Positions 6,397 through 13,755 of a DNA stretch of 18,051 nt are shown here, piece by piece (the stretch's first letter is position 1; the number at the start of each line of letters is the position of its first letter). Position numbers and translations under genes: made by a program. The notes beneath the pieces were generated by a model. That model saw nothing but the letters and a program-made list of their open reading frames with translations, did no database searches and was not told the origin of the DNA. This stretch comes from Spirochaetaceae bacterium (GTDB lineage Bacteria; Spirochaetota; Spirochaetia; B11-G9). Location: assembly GCA_030600745.1 (NCBI GenBank), contig JAUVLL010000016.1, positions 1 to 18,051 on the forward strand, written 5' to 3'.

Positions 6397-8859
6397 TTAC
6401 TCCAGTACCTGATTTATGAAAGCGCCGGTATCAATTACCAGACAAACATCGCCGCCTCCCAGGATGCTGCAACCTGACACAGCCTTAACTTCATTAAGAT
6501 ATTCCGGGAGAGCTTTAATAACAAATTGTCTGTTTCCTATTATCTCGTCAACAAGAATTGCAATTGTCTTTTCATAGGCTGTAGCAATTATCAGAATCCC
6601 TTCTGTATATTCCCTGATTCCTGAAGACAGCTCGTAAAAATCGGAAAGTTTAACAAGTGGAATTATCTCATCTCTAAGCTTTAAAACCTGTTGATTGGTT
6701 CTTGTTGTTGTTATCTGATGCTTTTCCGGTTTATGGAACTCAATAATATCTGTTGTAGGTATGGAGCAGAGCATTTCGCCAGATCTGAAGAGTATTCCAT
6801 CAAGAATTGCTAAAGTCAGAGGAATCTGCAGGATAAAAGTTGTACCCTTATTGGTTTCACTTATAATCTCCACCCTGCCTCTTAGTTTTTCAATATTTTT
6901 TTTTACAACATCCATTCCAACACCACGACCGGAAATTTCTGATACTAGTTCATTTGTTGAGAATCCAGGTTCAAATATTAATGGCCATATTTCTGCATCT
7001 GGTTTGGTAAGAACCTGATCTGATGTCAGCAAATTTCTTTCAACAGCAATTTCAGATATTCGATCTCTGTTTAATCCTCCGCCATCATCAATAATTGATA
7101 TCCAAATCTGATTTCCCTCATATTTTGCATTTAATTTGATAGTTCCAGCAGGGTCTTTACCATTCTGTTTTCGCTTATCTGATTTCTCGATTCCATGATC
7201 AATTGCATTTCGGATAATATGAACAAGGGGGTCAGAAATTTGATCGATTACATTCCGATCCATTTCGGTCTCCTCACCACTTATCAGAAAGGTGATTTTT
7301 TTATCAAATTTCTTTGATAGATCACGTATAAGACGTCTCATTTTATTAAACAGGCCGTCAAGGGGAATCATCCTGATGGCCATTGTAACTTCCTGCATCT
7401 CTTTTGTTATTTTTGATAAAGCAGTTAGAGATTGCTGAAAATGATTAAGTTCAAGACCTTCCAGTTCAGGATTATGAATAACCATTGTTTCTGCTGTAAT
7501 GAGCTCTCCTACCAGATTAAATAATTTATCAAGGCGTTCTGTGCTAACCCTGATGTCCTGCTTTTTTATCAGTGATTTGTTTCCGGCTACCTGTAGATTG
7601 TGTTTTTTCCCTTGTTTTTTCAGGGCTTTATCCAGTTGCTCTTCGGTAACGTTTCCTTTTTCCACCAGGATTTCACCAAGCTTTTTTTGCTGCACATTTA
7701 GAGCTTCTTCTATGCTGTACTCTGTTGCAGCACCCATTTCTATAAGAATATTACCCAGAGAGTCGTGATATTTTGTATCGATTTCCGGGTTTCTGGCATC
7801 ATCAAGCTTCCCCGCTGCAATTTCATTCAGAGACTTCCGAATTAAATCTATGGAAGACAGGAGTGAAGATATAATCGGGTGGTCGGCTACCCTTTCTTTT
7901 TTTCGAAGAGTATCAAAAACTGTTTCTATACCCATACAGATTTTTTCTATCTTTTGAAACCAGAAAAAACCGGAATTCCCTTTTATTGTATGTATAAGCC
8001 TGAAAGATTCTTCAATAAATTTAAGATTCTCCGGAGCTTTTTCCAGTTCAAGGATACTATGTTCAACTGTATCCAGGAGTTCTGAAGACTCTTCTGCAAA
8101 CTGTTTTGTCATTTCCGGAGTAATCAGCTCATCTTCAGGAACAGCCGGAACATCGGGTTTTGTGTTTCCAAAATTTTTTATTTTTACAAGATTTTCCTCT
8201 ATTTCCACTTCCGATGCAAAAATTTCGGTTATTACATTATCTTTGAAGCTGCCACCCCAGGCCTCAAGTTCCTCCATAATTTGATTAAGCGTATCTGTTC
8301 CTGCCAGGAGTATGTCTATAAGATTTGAACTAATTGAAATTTTATTATCTCTAAGGTTATCAAGTAGATTTTCAAGAGCATGGCTTAAGTTTTTGATTTT
8401 ATTCAAACCAAGAAAGGAAGCAACGCCTTTTATAGTATGCATAGATCTGAAAATCTCATTTATCGTTTCCGGATCTGCATTGTCTTCCAAAGAGACTATT
8501 TTTGCTTCAATATTATCCAGGTGTTCAGTTGTTTCGGAGATAAATGATACTAAAATCTCCATATCTTTTATAATATTCTGATCTTTCTTTTCAGATTTAG
8601 CTCTTTTTGCTGCAGGAGATGATCTTTTAGCTGCTAATGCGGATGTGAGACTTTTTATTGAGTTAATAATTTCTTCATCAGGGCCTTCTTTTATAAGAAG
8701 CTTAAATTTCTGTACAACATGATTCAAGACTTCCTTTTCTTTTTTTTCTATTCCCTCTGTTGTTAATAGAGTCTCAATTTCTTCCACAATGGATACTTGT
8801 GCTATTAAGTCCCCGGGGGTAAAATTATTCAGCATTTCAATTAACTTTTGATAACTCAT
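6397..8859 (-). CDS. cheA: Chemotaxis-type histidine kinase CheA with two HPt domains
   Basis: CheA autophosphorylates and passes phosphate to CheY and CheB receivers. This 820-residue protein has, in order: a helical N-terminal region with a basic linker (1-95); HPt domain 1 with SMHTIKG (His141); HPt domain 2 with LIHTIKG (His290); two successive LGxIL-E-x-G-type motifs (about 368-391 and 394-416); the dimerisation region (about 435-495); a GHKL ATPase with N box HIIRNAIDHG (547-556), DDGGG (591-595) and GRGVGMD (644-650); and a CheW-like domain (about 680-820). I see no typical P2 CheY-binding domain. AGGAAAGGGG precedes the ATG, 14 bases after the receptor gene. Tandem HPt domains and the LGxIL repeats differ from enterobacterial CheA and suggest an alternative chemosensory class. 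All catalytic motifs look intact. Confidence 0.93.
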   Translation of the reverse strand: MSYQKLIEMLNNFTPGDLIAQVSIVEEIETLLTTEGIEKKEKEVLNHVVQKFKLLIKEGPDEEIINSIKSLTSALAAKRSSPAAKRAKSEKKDQNIIKDMEILVSFISETTEHLDNIEAKIVSLEDNADPETINEIFRSMHTIKGVASFLGLNKIKNLSHALENLLDNLRDNKISISSNLIDILLAGTDTLNQIMEELEAWGGSFKDNVITEIFASEVEIEENLVKIKNFGNTKPDVPAVPEDELITPEMTKQFAEESSELLDTVEHSILELEKAPENLKFIEESFRLIHTIKGNSGFFWFQKIEKICMGIETVFDTLRKKERVADHPIISSLLSSIDLIRKSLNEIAAGKLDDARNPEIDTKYHDSLGNILIEMGAATEYSIEEALNVQQKKLGEILVEKGNVTEEQLDKALKKQGKKHNLQVAGNKSLIKKQDIRVSTERLDKLFNLVGELITAETMVIHNPELEGLELNHFQQSLTALSKITKEMQEVTMAIRMIPLDGLFNKMRRLIRDLSKKFDKKITFLISGEETEMDRNVIDQISDPLVHIIRNAIDHGIEKSDKRKQNGKDPAGTIKLNAKYEGNQIWISIIDDGGGLNRDRISEIAVERNLLTSDQVLTKPDAEIWPLIFEPGFSTNELVSEISGRGVGMDVVKKNIEKLRGRVEIISETNKGTTFILQIPLTLAILDGILFRSGEMLCSIPTTDIIEFHKPEKHQITTTRTNQQVLKLRDEIIPLVKLSDFYELSSGIREYTEGILIIATAYEKTIAILVDEIIGNRQFVIKALPEYLNEVKAVSGCSILGGGDVCLVIDTGAFINQVLE

Positions 8860-8873
8860 TTTCCCCTTTCCTT

Positions 8874-10151
8874 TTAGAAAAGTGTTATATCTCCATGCAG
8901 GTATTCTTTTTCATCAGTTTCCTTCAATTGACTTTCATTCAATTTCAGGTCTAATGCGATCCATTCTTCCCGAACCGTAAAAACTTTAGAAGCATTTGCA
9001 AGAAGATCTGTATTTATTACTTCTATGTCATCTCTTTCCTGTAATCCATATTTTTGTTTGAGAAAAATAAATTTATTCCTAATTTCTTCAATCAGTAATA
9101 TGATGTGTTCAAGTATTTGCCTTGTTGCATCCTGATACTGCAGTGACACTGTTATTTCATTAAGTCTATCTGTAACAGATTCAGAAAGATCTTTTGATTT
9201 TTGAACTGATAAGGCAATTTTTTTTATCTGTGGAGCCAAATCATTTGTCATCTGATGAAAACTTCCTTTTGCTTCCTGTAGATGGTTGACTGTACTGTTA
9301 AGTGTTTCCGACTGACGTTGGAATGAACTGGTAATGGTTTTCTCAATCTCCTTAATACCTGATGTTATTTTCTCTGTAGTTTGTTTTGAATCATTTGCCA
9401 GTTTATGTGTTTCTTCTGCAATTACAGCAAAGCCGGCACCTGCTTTACCTGCTCTGGCTGCTTCTATAGAGGCATTTATTGCAAGAATACTTGTCTGATC
9501 TGCTATATCAGAAATACTGTCTGCCAGATTTTTGATGTTTACTACCGTATTTCCAATTAGTCCCATATCTTTTTCGTAACTGGATTTAAGCTTTTCAACT
9601 TTAACTACAATAACCTCAAAATCCTTAACTTCTGCAAGAAGCTTATCAATCTCCTGTTCCAGGCTGTGGTCGCCCTTGCTCATATCTGCAAGTAAAATTT
9701 GTATATCATTACTAACTTCCTGGCTTTCTCCAACAATTGTAAATATTTTTTCTGTTGCATCTAAAGTGGATTTTTCACTTTTATCCATAATTACAGCAGA
9801 TAATTTTTCTATAATAGGAGTAGTCAAATCAAGTTCAGTAAGTATTTTATTCAGAGTATCTATTAGATTAATTGATTCGTTGTATTTATTTTCCAGTTCT
9901 GCTGTTTCTTCTTCAGCCTTGTTTAGTTTTTTCCCAGAGTTTTCTTTAATCCTGCCAAGTTCTTCTTTATACAGAAACTCTGCATTATTTCTCTTTGCTG
10001 CATCTTTGTGTGTTGTTTTAACAAAGAGTATAGCAGCAATAAGAAGAAACAGTCCGGTAACAATATTCAGATATATGTTGTAATAGAATATTCCAGTTAT
10101 AGTAGTTATTAAAGCGATAACAATCGGTAAATACAAATAGACTGGTTTCAC
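8874..10151 (-). CDS. Methyl-accepting chemotaxis protein lacking a periplasmic sensor domain
   Basis: A 425-residue receptor-like protein. Two hydrophobic segments (about 6-24 and 27-45) are separated by only a few residues, making a membrane hairpin with no extracellular ligand domain. A coiled-coil cytoplasmic part follows. The conserved signalling tip is clear at about 211-247 (DSISDIADQTSILAINASIE, then AARAGKAGAGFAVIAEE), the region that contacts CheA and CheW. Further on is LQYQDATRQILEHI near 337-350, a motif seen in some receptors outside the classical set. The C terminus ends in DITLF, not the NWETF-type CheR tether. The start is GTG at 10151, with AAGGAAG about 5 bases upstream. 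As first gene of the chemosensory operon it is the likely partner of the adjacent CheA; the signal it senses (membrane, cytoplasmic or partner-delivered) is unknown. Confidence 0.9.
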   Translation of the reverse strand: MKPVYLYLPIVIALITTITGIFYYNIYLNIVTGLFLLIAAILFVKTTHKDAAKRNNAEFLYKEELGRIKENSGKKLNKAEEETAELENKYNESINLIDTLNKILTELDLTTPIIEKLSAVIMDKSEKSTLDATEKIFTIVGESQEVSNDIQILLADMSKGDHSLEQEIDKLLAEVKDFEVIVVKVEKLKSSYEKDMGLIGNTVVNIKNLADSISDIADQTSILAINASIEAARAGKAGAGFAVIAEETHKLANDSKQTTEKITSGIKEIEKTITSSFQRQSETLNSTVNHLQEAKGSFHQMTNDLAPQIKKIALSVQKSKDLSESVTDRLNEITVSLQYQDATRQILEHIILLIEEIRNKFIFLKQKYGLQERDDIEVINTDLLANASKVFTVREEWIALDLKLNESQLKETDEKEYLHGDITLF

Positions 10152-10199
10152 GTTTACTTCCTTATATTTGAGTCTTTCAACATACTCTCATCTTACAGT

Positions 10200-10227
10200 A
10201 TTATAAAAGATTTTGTAAATCGCAAGA
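10200..10227 (-). promoter_or_regulatory. Candidate promoter of the chemosensory operon
   Basis: On the minus strand a perfect TATAAT lies at 10205-10200. Sixteen bases upstream is TCTTGC, a poor -35; a better-looking TTGCGA sits only 14 bases away. Transcription would start near 10193, about 42 bases before the GTG of the receptor gene. No sigma28-type flagellar promoter pattern was seen. The perfect -10 is the main support. Confidence 0.35.
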
Positions 10228-10285
10228 TTTTTTTATATTTATTGGGAATATGTATTTTAATGGGATGAATTGTAGGGTCAGTCCT

Positions 10286-10329
10286 GATGAACTGTAGAGA
10301 CGCAAGATTTTGCGTCTCTACAGTTCATC
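10286..10329. repeat. Perfect palindromic element overlapping the trpA 3' end
   Basis: Two 20-base arms (10286-10305 and 10310-10329) are exact reverse complements around a 4-base loop, GATT. The core GTAGAGACGCAA / TTGCGTCTCTAC resembles the short intergenic palindromes that are spread in many copies through some bacterial genomes. It contains the trpA stop codon and the codons for the last three residues (Asp-Glu-Leu). There is no T-run on the downstream side, so it is not a classical intrinsic terminator, although such a stem could still protect the mRNA 3' end or pause polymerase. It separates the trp and chemosensory operons. Confidence 0.9.
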
Positions 10330-11061
10330 GGTGGTTAGTTCTTTTACCATGGTTTTAAGATCTGGTAATATATCTTCACCTCCTTCATCTATCTTTTTTA
10401 CAAATACAGTACCTGCAACTGATGCATAGAGGTGTGGAGTTAATGCTTTTACCTGATCTCTTGAATTTATTCCGAATCCACCCAAAATTTTAGCTTTTTT
10501 CCCTGATAAGTATTTCAGAAAAGTGATATTTTCTTCTGTAATTATTGTGGATTTACCTGTTATGCCTTTGCGTAGAACTGCATAGATATATTCCGGTTCC
10601 CGGAAAAGAATTTCATCTACCCTTTTTAAAGGCGTTGTAAGTGTAAGTACAGGAATAATAGAAATACCATATTTTCTGCCTGAATTAAGAAGACCATCAT
10701 CGTTATTCAATGTGAGGTCTGGAATTATCAGCCCTTTAACACCACTTGCTTTGGATTTTTTTACAAATTTTTCAATTCCCATGGTAAGAAGAATATTTGC
10801 ATAGCTCATTATATAAACATCAAGTTTAGTTTTTTTAATTATGCTTTCCACCAGGGAAAACCCTTTATCTACTGTAAATCCTGCCTTAAGTGCCTCATCA
10901 CAGGCTTTAAGAATATAGGGACCATCAGCAGATGGATCACTGAATGGAAACTGGACTTCAATACTTTCCGCTCCCCCTGATGCTAAAGCTTCTGCTATTT
11001 TCAGAGATTGGTCAAAATCAGGATAATTAGCTATTAAATGGCAAACAAGTTTATTTTTCAT
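10318..11061 (-). CDS. trpA: Tryptophan synthase alpha subunit
   Basis: TrpA splits indole-3-glycerol phosphate into indole and glyceraldehyde 3-phosphate and passes indole to TrpB. From the ATG at 11061 it is 247 residues. The catalytic pair is visible in SIEVQFPFSDPSADGP: Glu35 and Asp46, 11 residues apart as Glu49 and Asp60 are in Salmonella TrpA. The start beginning MKNKLVCHLIANYP is preferred because GAGG lies 8-9 bases upstream; an ATG at 11076 adds five residues but has no binding site. The protein lacks the usual 15-residue N-terminal helix of enterobacterial TrpA and has VQFPFSDP instead of LGIPFSDP, pointing to a divergent subfamily. It overlaps trpB by 11 bases, and its last codons lie in a palindromic repeat. 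Confidence 0.92.
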   Translation of the reverse strand: MKNKLVCHLIANYPDFDQSLKIAEALASGGAESIEVQFPFSDPSADGPYILKACDEALKAGFTVDKGFSLVESIIKKTKLDVYIMSYANILLTMGIEKFVKKSKASGVKGLIIPDLTLNNDDGLLNSGRKYGISIIPVLTLTTPLKRVDEILFREPEYIYAVLRKGITGKSTIITEENITFLKYLSGKKAKILGGFGINSRDQVKALTPHLYASVAGTVFVKKIDEGGEDILPDLKTMVKELTTDEL

Positions 11062-12274
11062 ATTCTGAAACCTCATTTCGCATAAAATTTATCCATTTAT
11101 CGGGAGTTAGTAATTTTGCAGTAATAAATATGTCCTTATCTCCCCGGCCGGACATATTAATAATTACAGCTTTATCTTTTGGCATATCTGCTGCAAGTTG
11201 AATAGCTTTTGCTCCTGCATGGGCTGATTCAAGAGCAAACAGGATACCTTCATTTTTTGCAAAGAACTTCAAAGCTTCTACAGCTTCTGAATCTGTAGCA
11301 CTTGTGTATTCAATGCGTCCTGTTTCTCCATAGTGGGCAAGTTCCGGACCTATTCCGGGGTAATCAAGACCTGCAGAGATTGAGTGGGTCGGCAGAACCT
11401 GGCCATCCTTATTAGCGAGGAAGAGGCTTTTATATCCCTGAATAATCCCTTTTTGACCCTGGCCTGTCATCCTTGATGCATGTTCTCCCTCTCCTATGCC
11501 GGTTCCACCGGCCTCCACACCTATAAGTCTGGGGCTGTCTTTTTCAAGAAACGGGGAGAAAAATCCAATTGCATTTGAGCCTCCTCCTACGCAGGCAATC
11601 ATTGCTTCTACATCAATATTCAGTTCATAAATTTTGCTTTCCACCTCTTTTCCTATGACCGATTGAAATGTTTTTACCATACCAGGGTAGGGAGAGGGAC
11701 CAAGAGCACTTCCAATCAGATAGTGGGTATCCTCAAAAGATCCTGCCCAATCCATAAGGGCTGCATTTACAGCATCTTTAAGAGTCCGGCTTCCAAAACT
11801 TACAGGAACAACCTCTGCGCTGTAGAGTTCCATTAAAAAAAGGTTTGGCCTTTGACGTTTAATATCAACTTCTCCCATATAGATTGTGCATGGAAGCCCC
11901 AGCTTCGCGCAGGCTGCAGCTGTTGCCACTCCGTGCTGACCGGCTCCTGTCTCAGCAATTATCCTTTTCTTTCCCATTCGTTTTGCCAGCAGTACCTGCC
12001 CCAGGGCATTATTAATTTTATGGGCACCGGTATTTGCAAGACCTTCGAGCTTTATATATATTGCAGCTCCACCTATCTTTTTTGTTGCGTTTTCAGCAAA
12101 CAGAAACGGAGTAGGGCGACCTGTAAAATCTTCAGACAGTCTTTCATACTCTGTCCAAAAATCTTCATCATCCATAATATTCAGAAACTCTTTTTCAAGA
12201 GCATCCAGTGATGGTCTTAAAACTTCCGCTACATAACGTCCGCCGAATTCTCCAAAATATTCCTTATATTTCAT
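11051..12274 (-). CDS. trpB: Tryptophan synthase beta subunit
   Basis: TrpB condenses indole with serine to make tryptophan using pyridoxal phosphate. At 407 residues it has the normal length of the TrpB1 type that pairs with TrpA. Visible residues: the cofactor lysine Lys86 in GAHKINNALG, catalytic Glu108 in AETGAGQHG, the phosphate loop GGGSN at 230-234, HSISAGLDYPG (about 297-307), Glu349 in ALESAHA and SGRGDKD at 375-381. AAAGGAG lies 5 bases before the ATG. It follows trpCF by 56 bases, a gap occupied by a repeat-like sequence, and overlaps trpA. Confidence 0.97.
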   Translation of the reverse strand: MKYKEYFGEFGGRYVAEVLRPSLDALEKEFLNIMDDEDFWTEYERLSEDFTGRPTPFLFAENATKKIGGAAIYIKLEGLANTGAHKINNALGQVLLAKRMGKKRIIAETGAGQHGVATAAACAKLGLPCTIYMGEVDIKRQRPNLFLMELYSAEVVPVSFGSRTLKDAVNAALMDWAGSFEDTHYLIGSALGPSPYPGMVKTFQSVIGKEVESKIYELNIDVEAMIACVGGGSNAIGFFSPFLEKDSPRLIGVEAGGTGIGEGEHASRMTGQGQKGIIQGYKSLFLANKDGQVLPTHSISAGLDYPGIGPELAHYGETGRIEYTSATDSEAVEALKFFAKNEGILFALESAHAGAKAIQLAADMPKDKAVIINMSGRGDKDIFITAKLLTPDKWINFMRNEVSEYEK

Positions 12275-12320
12275 TGTATCTCCTTTGGTTGCTGAGATCG
12301 TTCCTCATCGCTTCGCTCTT

Positions 12321-12344
12321 CCGGTACGACTCATTGGCGACCAG
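12321..12344 (-). repeat. Short intergenic repeat at the trpCF-trpB junction, related to the trp leader repeats
   Basis: Read on the minus strand, CTGGTCGCC (12344-12336) is followed closely by GTCGTACCGG (12330-12321). Near-copies of both motifs, CTGGTCGCAA (16891-16900 and 16911-16920) and GTCGTACCCGG (16981-16991), occur on the plus strand in front of trpE. The element runs on to the left as a GC-richer stretch (to about 12283) unlike the surrounding AT-rich DNA. It encodes the last TrpCF residues (Gly-Arg-Gln) and stop. Its origin is unknown. Confidence 0.5.
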
Positions 12345-13755
12345 CCTTAAAGAACTGTTCCATTTTTTTATGGTCTTTTTTTCCGGGGGATTCCTCAAGG
12401 CTGCCTGATACATCAATCAGTTCAGGATTGAACTCCAGTATCAGTTCCCTGACATTATCCGGGCTGATTCCTCCGGCAAGCCATAGGGGATGTTTTCGGG
12501 ATACCATTTTTATAAGTTCTTTATCTATCTGCTTACCTGTTCCCCCATAGCTGGCTTTGAAAAATGCATCAATAAGAACTCTGGGAGATCTGAACATCTC
12601 TATTTTTTTTACATCCTCAGAATCTTTTATCCTGATGGCCTTATAGTATGGATATATTATAGAGGCACATTCCCCTGGATCCTCATTTCCGTGGAACTGG
12701 ATCACATCCAGTTTCCCATCAGCTATAAGCTGAACTACAGGTTCCGGCAGTGTCTGCCCGGGAGATTTAAGAACAACAACCCCTGCTTTCAGTGCTTTCG
12801 TAGGCGGGAGCTTTCTGATAAATGAAATATCTGCCTGTCTTGGAGAATCTGCAAGTATAAAGCCCAGAATATCAGCCCCAAGCTCATCTGCTTTTATTAC
12901 ATCTTCATCTACTGTCAGGCCGCAGATTTTAATTAAGGGTCCATCCTTTTTCTTTAGATATAATTTTTCCCAAAAATTACCGGGACTCTTTTCCTCCATC
13001 GTATGTTTAAGTTTGGAAACAAGATTTGGATTTTTTACTACCGATTCTCCCACAAGGATACCGTTAAATCCTGAAGACAGGGCAAATTTAGCATCCTCCT
13101 GGTATCTTATTCCTGATTCAAATATAAGATTGGGGTTCCAGGTAATATTCTTTTTTATTTTTAGAGGTAATGTTAGATCTATTGTAAATGTGCGTAGGTC
13201 CCTTGAGTTAATCCCCACAAGTTCCGGTCTGAAATCTGCAATTTTTTCAATATCCTCTTTGTTGTGAACTTCTACCAGGGCTTCCATTCCCAATTCTTTG
13301 ACCCTCTTGTACATCCGGTAGATTTCATCTTTTTTCAGTATTGATGCAATTAGTAATACAAGATCAGCTCCAGCCAGGAAAGATATTTCAATATCTTCCA
13401 GGGAATAGAGAAAATCTTTTCTTAAGACTGCCTGCCTGGGGTATTTATTTTTTACATTGATCAGGTCCTTTAATGATCCGTTAAAATATTGTTTTTCTGT
13501 AAGAACTGATATTACATCTGTTCCGGCATCTATGTATAGACCTGCCTGTCTGATCGGATCATCTATTGTTCCTATAGCACCTTTTGAGGGAGATCTCCGT
13601 TTAATTTCGCAGATAAGCACAGGGCTTTTCGGAAAAGGAACCAGAGGAACTTCTCTTGTTTCCGGTATTTTCAATCCCTGGCTGAACCCTTCCTTTAAGA
13701 CTGATTCTTTTCTTTTTGCCACAATTTCTGCTCTGACATCTTTTCCAGGTGTCAC
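12331..13755 (-). CDS. trpCF: Fused indole-3-glycerol-phosphate synthase / phosphoribosylanthranilate isomerase
   Basis: One 474-residue protein carries two successive enzymes. Residues 1-255 are TrpC, which closes the indole ring: EIKRRSPSKG (50-59), LRKDF (111-115), VEVH (161-164), INSRDL (182-187), ESG (213-215) and VGES (235-238). Residues about 270-470 are TrpF, which isomerises phosphoribosylanthranilate: KICGL (276-280, catalytic Cys278), QFHG (353-356), LIDA with Asp396, GGTG (404-407) and LAGGI (426-430). The order C-F matches the enterobacterial fusion, but fusions have arisen more than once. The ATG overlaps the trpGD stop (ATGA), so translation is coupled. The C-terminal Gly-Arg-Gln comes from an intergenic repeat. 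Confidence 0.95.
   Translation of the reverse strand: MTPGKDVRAEIVAKRKESVLKEGFSQGLKIPETREVPLVPFPKSPVLICEIKRRSPSKGAIGTIDDPIRQAGLYIDAGTDVISVLTEKQYFNGSLKDLINVKNKYPRQAVLRKDFLYSLEDIEISFLAGADLVLLIASILKKDEIYRMYKRVKELGMEALVEVHNKEDIEKIADFRPELVGINSRDLRTFTIDLTLPLKIKKNITWNPNLIFESGIRYQEDAKFALSSGFNGILVGESVVKNPNLVSKLKHTMEEKSPGNFWEKLYLKKKDGPLIKICGLTVDEDVIKADELGADILGFILADSPRQADISFIRKLPPTKALKAGVVVLKSPGQTLPEPVVQLIADGKLDVIQFHGNEDPGECASIIYPYYKAIRIKDSEDVKKIEMFRSPRVLIDAFFKASYGGTGKQIDKELIKMVSRKHPLWLAGGISPDNVRELILEFNPELIDVSGSLEESPGKKDHKKMEQFFKAGRQ

Noticed and set aside
10286..10329. Intrinsic terminator of the trp operon
   Set aside because: The stem is strong, but no T-run follows on the minus strand, so I classed it as a palindromic repeat.
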